Source: Pseudomonadota bacterium (lineage in GTDB: Bacteria; Pseudomonadota; Alphaproteobacteria; Rhizobiales; Methyloligellaceae). From it: a stretch of DNA of 5,710 bases. Positions 1 through 3,990 of the stretch are shown here, one piece after another (the stretch's first letter is position 1; each line of letters opens with the position of its first letter). The position numbers and the translations under genes were made by a program. The stretch lies in the NCBI GenBank assembly GCA_022567275.1, contig JADFHH010000134.1:1-5710 (forward strand). Direction: 5' to 3'. Below the pieces are notes generated by a model that saw only the letters and a list, made by a program, of their open reading frames with translations, did not search any database and had not been told where the DNA came from.

Positions 1-47
1 GGCTTCCAGCAACGCTCTCAAATCATGGAGTTTCAGCGCGATACACC
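1..47 (-). pseudogene. Out-of-frame continuation of the L,D-transpeptidase with the catalytic Cys
   Basis: Read on the minus strand in the frame shifted by one base, this stretch encodes CIALKLHDLRALLEA and runs open to the window edge. It joins perfectly onto the TEG end of the upstream frame to give TEG-CIALKLHDL, the expected YkuD active-site block. The break maps to a run of three C on the plus strand at 46-48; four C would restore a single frame (GAG GGG TGT ATC). The rest of the C-terminus lies outside the window. Calling this the same gene is an inference from the family motif, but the motif match is close. Confidence 0.75.
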
Positions 48-518
48 CTCAGTCGGCGCGTAGCCCTCTCTGGCGATATGCATGAACACCGCGCTGCCGC
101 GCCCGCGCGCTCGCGGCGCGGTGTTGTGATCGAGCACCACGACGATGTCGTAGAGGCCATCGCCGCGCCACAGGCGTTCCGCGCGCGCCGCGTAGGGCAG
201 GGTGACCAGACGGTTGTAATTGCGGTCGCCGGTTGCGTCGCACCAGCCGTCGTTCGGCCGCAGCGCCCGCACCGGTAAAGCGGTGCGCGGGCGCGGCACA
301 CGATCGGCGCGGTAAAACACCTGCATCAAGCGCCAGCACCCGGCCGGTGTCGCGCCATCGCCTTCGCGTTTTCGGACAGAAGGACCGCCTGCCCCCAATG
401 CGCAGCGGCTTGTGCGCGTCGCGCCAATCAACACCCCTTGCGCGCGCTTGCCCGGACGCGTGCGCAAGTGGGGCGGTATCCGTTCACGCAATTTTGATTT
501 TATACGCCGCCGCTTCAT
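33..518 (-). CDS. L,D-transpeptidase (YkuD family), frameshifted just before the catalytic Cys
   Basis: L,D-transpeptidases of this family make 3-3 peptidoglycan cross-links, or attach proteins to peptidoglycan, in the periplasm using a catalytic cysteine. The 161-residue frame carries family landmarks: a KREGDGATPAG segment (about 50-60), the VVVLDHN strand (about 126-132) and GSAVFMHIAR with the probable active-site His147. It then reads YAPTEG where the family continues into GC, but here runs into V-S-R-stop. The missing part lies in the neighbouring frame (positions 1-47) and begins with the expected Cys, so a single base appears lost. The N-terminus is strongly basic (MKRRRIKSKLRER) with no clear signal peptide, which is common in this short subgroup. 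The ATG at 516-518 has no strong ribosome binding site. The gene is divergent from cenR. Family assignment is firm; whether the gene is functional is open, because the frameshift could be a real mutation or a read error. Confidence 0.8.
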   Translation of the reverse strand: MKRRRIKSKLRERIPPHLRTRPGKRAQGVLIGATRTSRCALGAGGPSVRKREGDGATPAGCWRLMQVFYRADRVPRPRTALPVRALRPNDGWCDATGDRNYNRLVTLPYAARAERLWRGDGLYDIVVVLDHNTAPRARGRGSAVFMHIAREGYAPTEGVSR

Positions 519-545
519 GTTTACGCCGTGCCGAGAGTGCGCGAG

Positions 546-573
546 TTGACATTGTCAGCACCGGACTTACATC
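546..573 (+). promoter_or_regulatory. Candidate promoter of cenR
   Basis: A perfect TTGACA lies at 546-551, followed after 16 bp by TACATC at 568-573, a weak -10 (3 of 6 matches to the sigma-70 consensus). The predicted start would lie near 580, leaving a leader of about 35 nt before the ATG at 616. The -35 is overlapped by a perfect small inverted repeat (547-557). The match rests on the -35 only, so the exact start point is uncertain. Confidence 0.4.
547..557. repeat. Inverted repeat TGACA-T-TGTCA over the -35
   Basis: Positions 547-551 (TGACA) and 553-557 (TGTCA) are perfect reverse complements around a single T. The repeat sits on the candidate -35 hexamer in the divergent intergenic region, where a bound protein would block RNA polymerase. 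No known operator is recognised. Confidence 0.35.
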
Positions 574-582
574 AATGTTACA
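567..582 (+). promoter_or_regulatory. TTACA direct repeat with 11-bp period, possible response-regulator site
   Basis: TTACA occurs at 567-571 and again at 578-582, a centre-to-centre distance of 11 bp, or about one helical turn. OmpR-family regulators typically bind as head-to-tail dimers to direct repeats with 10-11 bp spacing. The site lies at the start of the cenR transcript, between cenR and the divergent L,D-transpeptidase gene, so autoregulation by CenR or control of both genes is plausible. This is inferred from spacing and position; I do not recall the CenR consensus well enough to match it. Confidence 0.35.
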
Positions 583-615
583 CTTGCACAAGGCCAAACC
601 CCCATGGAGCGATGC

Positions 616-1302
616 ATGACCACGGCGCGTAAAATCCTCATAGTCGACGATGACGACGATCTCCGCGAATCCCTGAGCGACCAGTTCGCATTGCATGACG
701 AATTCGAAATTTTGGTTGCGGAGAGCGCGGCCGAGGGTATTGAGATGGCCATATCTAACCGTGTCGATCTGATCCTGCTGGATGTCGGGCTGCCCGACAT
801 GGATGGCCGGGAGAGCTGCAAGATTTTGCGAAAAAACGGTTTCAAGAGCCCGATCATCATGCTGACGGCACAGGATTCCGACGCCGACATGATTCTTGGG
901 CTCGAGTCCGGGGCCAATGATTATGTGACCAAACCGTTCCGCTATTCGGTCCTGCTCGCGCGGGTGCGCGCCCAGCTGCGCCAGCATGAGCAGTCCGAGG
1001 ACGCGGTGTTCACCATCGGCCCCTATTCATTCCGTCCCGCCACAAAATTGCTGGTCGATGACAGCGGGTCAAAAATCAGGCTGACGGAGAAAGAAACCTC
1101 GATATTGAAATATCTCTATCGTGCCGGCGAAAAGATCGTGACCCGCGATGTGCTGCTGCGTGAGGTGTGGAGCTACAATGCGGGGGTGACGACGCACACG
1201 CTCGAGACCCATATCTACCGGCTCAGGCAGAAGATCGAGAATGACCCCTCGAACGCGGAATTGCTGCTGACCGAAGTGGGCGGCTACAAGCTGATGCCGT
1301 AA
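616..1302 (+). CDS. cenR: Cell-envelope response regulator CenR (OmpR family)
   Basis: OmpR/PhoB-type DNA-binding response regulator of 228 residues. The receiver domain (about 4-120) has the acidic pocket IVDDDD (Asp11-Asp14), phospho-acceptor Asp56 in LLDVGLPDMDG, Thr84 in MLTAQD and Lys106 in VTKPF. After a short linker (RAQLRQHEQSED) comes the winged-helix domain (about 132-228) with LTEKETSILKYLYRAG, the recognition-helix region THTLETHIYRLRQKIE and the wing TEVGGYKL. The overall sequence reads as alphaproteobacterial CenR (OtpR in Brucella), reported as important for envelope integrity and usually paired with a distant kinase, CenK. I chose the ATG at 616 because TGGAG at 605-609 sits 6 nt upstream; an in-frame ATG at 604 lacks a comparable site. 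The downstream cyclic-nucleotide-fold gene is probably co-transcribed, an arrangement I recall for Brucella otpR. No kinase lies in the window. Confidence 0.9.
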   Translation: MTTARKILIVDDDDDLRESLSDQFALHDEFEILVAESAAEGIEMAISNRVDLILLDVGLPDMDGRESCKILRKNGFKSPIIMLTAQDSDADMILGLESGANDYVTKPFRYSVLLARVRAQLRQHEQSEDAVFTIGPYSFRPATKLLVDDSGSKIRLTEKETSILKYLYRAGEKIVTRDVLLREVWSYNAGVTTHTLETHIYRLRQKIENDPSNAELLLTEVGGYKLMP

Positions 1303-1340
1303 TAATTTATTGCCTCTGCCCGCAATATTCGCGCTACTAT

Positions 1341-1367
1341 GCCACGCCCCGTTTCGGGACGTGTGGC
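1341..1367 (+). other. Intercistronic hairpin between cenR and the cyclic-nucleotide-fold gene
   Basis: The arms GCCACGC (1341-1347) and GTGTGGC (1361-1367) form 7 pairs including one G.U. CCCG (1348-1351) and CGGG (1355-1358) then pair over a TTT loop, with AC (1359-1360) bulged. No T-tract follows, so this is not a classical terminator. It could stabilise the upstream message or modulate translation of the next gene. Its presence argues that this stretch is untranslated and that the downstream gene does not start at 1339. Confidence 0.4.
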
Positions 1368-1398
1368 GCGCATGAATATATCTACGGAGCTGGAGCAT

Positions 1399-1932
1399 AT
1401 GCAGCACGATGTAACTATCGAGCTGCTCGCCCGCGCGCCATTGTTTCGCGGGTTGGGCGGCGAGCTGCTCGGTAAATTATCGCGCGGCGGCACTCTCCTG
1501 CGCTTTCGCGCGGAACAGCCGATTACCAGCGCCGGACTTGCGGCGGACGCGGCGCTGTTTTTCATCTCCGGGAGCGCAAAATTACAAGACAGGACGGGCC
1601 GCGATCTTGGCCAGAATGTGGGTCCGGGGTCGATGCTGTGCGAGATGGCCATGCTGGTGGAAACCAGCCATGTCCACGGTGCGGTCGCGCTCGATGACGT
1701 CACCATATTGAGCATCTCTCGCGAAACCATCGGACGGTTGATGGCCGTGGAACCCGCACTTGCTGACATATTGACGCGAAATATCCGTCATAATCTCGCC
1801 GTGACGGCGGAAAAGCTTCGTGAACTGGACAGACAATTGTCCGAACCGATCGGTAATTTTCTGATTCCGGACGATGCCGGGGACGCGGCCGGTCCGGTTG
1901 GCGATGTTGCGGGCAAATCAAGCAAAGCCTAA
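1399..1932 (+). CDS. Cyclic-nucleotide-binding-fold protein downstream of cenR
   Basis: A single CRP-type cyclic-nucleotide-binding domain of 177 residues with no DNA-binding helix-turn-helix. The opening helix and LLARAPLFRGL (about 9-19) are typical; the beta-roll covers about 30-105, with FFISGSAKL (54-62) and GPGSMLCEMAMLVET (75-89) matching the phosphate-binding cassette. Glu82 is present, but the position normally held by the phosphate-contacting Arg appears to be His91 (TSHVHGAVAL), so canonical cAMP binding is doubtful. A C-terminal helix (about 120-150) precedes a Gly/Ala/Asp-rich tail. I chose the ATG at 1399 because ACGGAG at 1384-1389 precedes it and the distance to PLF fits the family; in-frame ATGs at 1372 and 1339 have poorer sites. 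I recall a similar gene (annotated as a cAMP-dependent kinase regulatory subunit) beside Brucella otpR. It may tune envelope signalling, but its function is not established. Its stop overlaps the xth stop. Confidence 0.8.
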   Translation: MQHDVTIELLARAPLFRGLGGELLGKLSRGGTLLRFRAEQPITSAGLAADAALFFISGSAKLQDRTGRDLGQNVGPGSMLCEMAMLVETSHVHGAVALDDVTILSISRETIGRLMAVEPALADILTRNIRHNLAVTAEKLRELDRQLSEPIGNFLIPDDAGDAAGPVGDVAGKSSKA

Positions 1933-2750
1933 CTGCGCTTGAGGTCGAAATTCGTCACGACCGGCGCATGATCGGAAGGGCGTTTCCAGCCGCGCACCTC
2001 GTCGGCCACGCGAAGCGACACCGCGGCGTTGCGCAGGGCCGGGGTGACCCAGACATGGTCCAGACGCCGGCCACGGTTGGATTTGCGAAAGTCCCGCGCG
2101 CGATAACTCCACCAGGTAAAGAGTTTTTCTTCAGGCGGAATATGCTGGCGCATGACATCGACCCAGTCATGGGCCTGGCGCACGGCATCCAGATGCGCCA
2201 CCTCAACCGGGGTATGGCTGACGACGCGCAACAATTGCTTGTGTGACCAGACGTCGCTCTCCAGCGGGGCGATATTCAGATCGCCCACGAGGATGGCGCG
2301 GATATTCTGCTTGTTGGTCTGTTTTTTACACCAGCGTTCCATGGCCTGAAGATAGGCCAGCTTCTGCGCGAATTTGGGATTGGCCTTGACGTCCGGCACA
2401 TCGCCGCCCGCCGGCACATAAAAATTGTGCAGCACCACGCTTTGGGAGTCCGGAGCACCGAGCCGCACCGCCAGATGGCGCGCATGCCCGGAGCCATTGA
2501 AATCGCGCGCCGCGACGCGCGTCATGGGCAGGCGCGATAATGTGGCGACGCCGTGATAGGCCGCTTGCCCGTTGAGTTCGATATGGCTGAAGCCGAGCGC
2601 GCGAAAATACTCGATGGGGAAACTTTCATTGGCGCATTTGATTTCCTGCAGGCAGAGAATGTCGGGGCGATATTTGCCGACAAAACGCTTGATATGTTGC
2701 AGGCGGATGCGAACCGAATTGATGTTCCAGGTGGCGAGGGTGAATTTCAT
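1929..2750 (-). CDS. xth: Exodeoxyribonuclease III (Xth family)
   Basis: AP endonuclease and 3'-5' exonuclease of base-excision repair, cytoplasmic and metal-dependent, 273 residues (E. coli enzyme 268). It belongs to the endonuclease/exonuclease/phosphatase fold. Visible active-site elements are Asn9 in TWNINSVR, Glu36 in CLQEIK, Tyr111 in HNFYVPAGGD, Asp157 and Asn159 in VGDLNIAP, Asp231 in RRLDHVW, and Asp260-His261 in SDHAPV. All are intact, so an active enzyme is expected. The ATG at 2748-2750 begins MKFTLATWNINS, the normal family start, yet has no good Shine-Dalgarno; a TATAAA element only a few bases upstream suggests a near-leaderless mRNA. The upstream terminator at 2796-2825 separates it from the lolA transcript, so it is probably transcribed alone. 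The TAG stop shares 4 bp with the stop of the convergent cyclic-nucleotide-fold gene, and no terminator hairpin is visible there. Confidence 0.95.
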   Translation of the reverse strand: MKFTLATWNINSVRIRLQHIKRFVGKYRPDILCLQEIKCANESFPIEYFRALGFSHIELNGQAAYHGVATLSRLPMTRVAARDFNGSGHARHLAVRLGAPDSQSVVLHNFYVPAGGDVPDVKANPKFAQKLAYLQAMERWCKKQTNKQNIRAILVGDLNIAPLESDVWSHKQLLRVVSHTPVEVAHLDAVRQAHDWVDVMRQHIPPEEKLFTWWSYRARDFRKSNRGRRLDHVWVTPALRNAAVSLRVADEVRGWKRPSDHAPVVTNFDLKRS

Positions 2751-2758
2751 CGGGTTTC

Positions 2759-2786
2759 TTTATATCGGGCGCCAGGCGCCTGTAAC
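2759..2786 (-). promoter_or_regulatory. Candidate xth promoter, possibly near-leaderless
   Basis: On the minus strand, GTTACA (2786-2781) and TATAAA (2764-2759) are spaced by 16 bp and match the sigma-70 hexamers at 4 and 5 of 6 positions. Initiation about 7 bp downstream would fall near 2752, only a base or two before the ATG at 2750. This fits the absence of a ribosome binding site. The spacer contains the palindrome GGCGCC-A-GGCGCC (2768-2780). Predicted from sequence only. Confidence 0.4.
2768..2780. repeat. GGCGCC-A-GGCGCC palindrome in the xth promoter spacer
   Basis: Two GGCGCC hexamers flank a single A, so the element is both a direct and an inverted repeat. It lies between the proposed -35 and -10 of xth, an operator-like position. 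It is too tight to form a good RNA hairpin and has no following T-tract, so I do not read it as a terminator. Confidence 0.35.
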
Positions 2787-2790
2787 ACAC

Positions 2791-2825
2791 AAAAAGACGC
2801 CCAACCCTTGGGGGGGTTGGGCGTC
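2791..2825 (-). terminator. Intrinsic terminator for minus-strand transcription
   Basis: A perfect 12-bp GC-rich stem pairs GACGCCCAACCC (2796-2807) with GGGTTGGGCGTC (2814-2825) around a 6-nt loop. On the minus strand it is followed by TTTTT (2795-2791), then GTGTG. The plus-strand side continues AAAAC, so termination works only for minus-strand RNA. It ends the RNA candidate next to it and, or alternatively, the ftsK-lolA transcript, whose last stop lies about 300 nt upstream. It also insulates xth. Confidence 0.9.
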
Positions 2826-2928
2826 AAAACCGCTAATGTGCGGTGCGCCAGGAGGGAATCCGGCGCAAGCGAGTGAGTCTTCGGTTAGACGGGGGGGCAC
2901 TACCGATGAAGATCGACGTCACCCGCTT
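2791..2928 (-). ncRNA. Candidate structured small RNA or lolA 3'-UTR RNA ending at the terminator
   Basis: Read 5' to 3' on the minus strand there are four hairpins in a row. H1 (2928-2867) has a 10-bp outer stem, TCACCCGCTT (2919-2928) against AAGCGAGTGA (2867-2876) in plus-strand letters; an inner stem TCGG/CCGA plus TAG/CTA with one bulge (2881-2906); and a loop with seven C. H2 (2866-2845) pairs GCGCC/GGCGC plus GGA/TCC with one bulged base and a C- and CUCC-rich apex. H3 (2844-2829) pairs ACCGC/GCGGT over 6 nt. H4 is the terminator. H1, H2 and H3 abut without gaps. The single irregular pair of the H1 outer stem is G.U in minus-strand RNA but A.C in plus-strand RNA, supporting minus-strand expression. 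I recognise no RNA family. A promoter is uncertain; TTGAAA at 2965-2960 with TAAATG at 2943-2938 is one weak option. It could instead be released from the lolA 3' UTR. Confidence 0.55.
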
Positions 2929-2974
2929 GTGAAATTACATTTAGGTCCGATTCGCGGAATTTCAATCGCTAAGT

Positions 2975-2989
2975 GTTAAATAAATTAAC
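2975..2989. repeat. Inverted repeat GTTAA-N5-TTAAC
   Basis: GTTAA (2975-2979) and TTAAC (2985-2989) are perfect reverse complements around ATAAA. The two TTAA cores are 5 bp apart, not the 7 bp of the classical CtrA site TTAA-N7-TTAA, so a CtrA call is not justified. It lies just upstream of the RNA candidate on the minus strand and could be an operator for it. Confidence 0.35.
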
Positions 2990-3067
2990 AAATCCTTGCC
3001 CCAGACCGGAATTCTGGCCGCAAACAATCGGGGCATATATTGTAACTAACTGATATTATTCAGTAAT

Positions 3068-3094
3068 AAATGGTAAACAGAATGTTAACCATTT
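3068..3094. repeat. 27-bp near-perfect palindrome after lolA
   Basis: AAATGGTAAACA (3068-3079) and TGTTAACCATTT (3083-3094) are reverse complements at 11 of 12 positions with a 3-bp centre. It begins 27 bp past the lolA stop. In lolA mRNA it would fold into a stem followed by ATTACTG, which could act as a weak terminator or a 3' stabilising hairpin. The right arm contains TTAACCAT, which I recall as a CtrA-associated octamer in Caulobacter, so a protein-binding role is an alternative. Confidence 0.5.
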
Positions 3095-3120
3095 CGCTGA
3101 ATTTTTCCCGCCGGGCAACA

Positions 3121-3912
3121 TTAATTATTGTCGAGATTCTCCAGTTCGATCGCGGAGGATTGGAAAAACTCATCCGGTCTTTCCTCCTCATCCACGGTCA
3201 GATCGGCCAGCTGAATCCGGGTTTCCAGGCCCTGGGCGTCGGTGACGACCCATTCGTACAACACCAGCTCAGGCAATGTGAAATAAAGCTGAAGCTCGCC
3301 GCTGGTGGTTTCGCTCCTGTCTCTCAGAACGACGACCACGGCGCTCTCGTCCTGCCGCATATCCAGTATGTCCGCATCGCGCGCCAGATTCACATCCTCG
3401 CCGAGCAGCAATCGTACCGGCGTGGCGTCGAGGGGATATTTGTCTATCGTTTTGAGATCATGGTCTTCGACGGAAAGATAATAGCCGTCGGAGACGATCC
3501 GCAGTTTGCTAGGCGCACGATAGTCGAAGCGTATCCGGCCCGGGCGTTTCAGATAAAAGCGCCCTGAAGTTTCCTCGTTGCGATGGTCGGTCTGGATGAA
3601 ATGCCCGCTGATGTTGACGAGGCTGTTCAGATACCGGTCGATTTCTTGCAGCAGCTCGATTTGATAGGGCGTCAGCACAAAGGGCGGCGCCGCATCATCG
3701 CTCTGTTGCGCATCGGTTGCGGTCACGGGTGCAGTTTTCGTCGACCATATCGATCCAGTAGAATCAGCCGGCGGCGCGGCTTCAGGGTACGGGACCTGGG
3801 GTTGCTGTGCGAGGGCCGGCAAGACCGCCATGATCGCCAGCACGGCGCTTGCACGTATGGCCCATATACGGACGCCCCATGCGATGAACCTCAAAGTATC
3901 TGGAAACGCCAT
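3121..3912 (-). CDS. lolA: Outer-membrane lipoprotein carrier protein LolA
   Basis: Periplasmic chaperone that accepts lipoproteins from the LolCDE transporter and carries them to the outer membrane. The 263-residue product starts with a signal peptide (1-35: basic positions, then ASAVLAIMAVLPALA, cleavage expected after ALA before QQ). A Pro/Ala/Thr/Asp-rich linker follows (36-80), then the LolA beta-barrel domain (about 83-260), with GHFIQTD (103-109), SGRFYLKRPGRIRFDYRAPSK (about 117-136), DGYYLSVEDHDLKTIDKYPL (142-161) and TPVRLLLGEDVNL (164-176). I chose the ATG at 3910-3912, preceded at 8 nt by GGTGGA (3926-3921). A GTG at 3957 would add 15 residues before the signal peptide and has no clear ribosome site. 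The start is 78 nt after the ftsK stop on the same strand, so an operon is likely. The long linker makes it larger than E. coli LolA (about 180 mature residues). Confidence 0.92.
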   Translation of the reverse strand: MAFPDTLRFIAWGVRIWAIRASAVLAIMAVLPALAQQPQVPYPEAAPPADSTGSIWSTKTAPVTATDAQQSDDAAPPFVLTPYQIELLQEIDRYLNSLVNISGHFIQTDHRNEETSGRFYLKRPGRIRFDYRAPSKLRIVSDGYYLSVEDHDLKTIDKYPLDATPVRLLLGEDVNLARDADILDMRQDESAVVVVLRDRSETTSGELQLYFTLPELVLYEWVVTDAQGLETRIQLADLTVDEEERPDEFFQSSAIELENLDNN

Positions 3913-3942
3913 AGTCGATATCCACCGATTCTTCACAAAAGC

Positions 3943-3971
3943 CGTACAGATGATCACGATAAAAATGTCAA
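3943..3971 (-). promoter_or_regulatory. Possible internal promoter before lolA
   Basis: On the minus strand a perfect TTGACA (3971-3966) is followed after 17 bp by TGTACG (3948-3943), a weak -10. The stretch AGTTGACATT here is identical to the one upstream of cenR (544-553). The element sits in the 78-bp ftsK-lolA gap and could give lolA independent expression. Only the -35 is convincing. Confidence 0.3.
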
Positions 3972-3990
3972 CTTCTGGGCGAACATCGTC

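Larger units (their letters stand above)
2829..3120. other. Non-coding gap between the terminator and lolA
   Basis: No convincing protein-coding gene lies here on either strand. The left part (2829-2928) is the structured RNA candidate. The right part (about 2930-3120) is visibly richer in A and T than the genes around it and holds several inverted repeats: CGATT/AATCG (2948-2952 and 2964-2968), GTTAA/TTAAC (2975-2989), CCAGA/TCTGG (3001-3017), ACTGA/TCAGT (3049-3064) and the long palindrome at 3068-3094. On the minus strand TACAAT (3044-3039) resembles a -10 element, without a good -35. The region probably carries the lolA 3' end plus regulatory sites. Confidence 0.5.

Noticed and set aside
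40..52. Programmed -1 ribosomal frameshift at the L,D-transpeptidase break
   Set aside because: The sequence GAGGGTGTATC has no X-XXY-YYZ slippery heptamer and I see no downstream pseudoknot, so a lost base is simpler.
195..202. GGGCAGGG, a match to the E. coli FtsK orienting sequence GGGNAGGG
   Set aside because: A single 8-mer inside a coding gene is expected by chance in a GC-rich window of this size; no strand-biased series is present.
1310..1340. Separate promoter for the cyclic-nucleotide-fold gene (TTGCCT and TACTAT)
   Set aside because: The spacing is 19 bp and both hexamers are imperfect; co-transcription with cenR is simpler.
2791..2928. 6S RNA, SRP RNA or tmRNA identity for the structured region
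   Set aside because: There is no long rod with a central bubble, no GGAA-capped SRP core and no tRNA-like ends, so it is left as unassigned.
2553..2979. Two plus-strand open frames opposite xth and across the xth-lolA gap
   Set aside because: Their protein sequences resemble no family, they lie largely antisense to xth, and they run through the terminator stem.
2976..2988. CtrA site TTAA-N7-TTAA
   Set aside because: The two TTAA cores are 5 bp apart, not 7.
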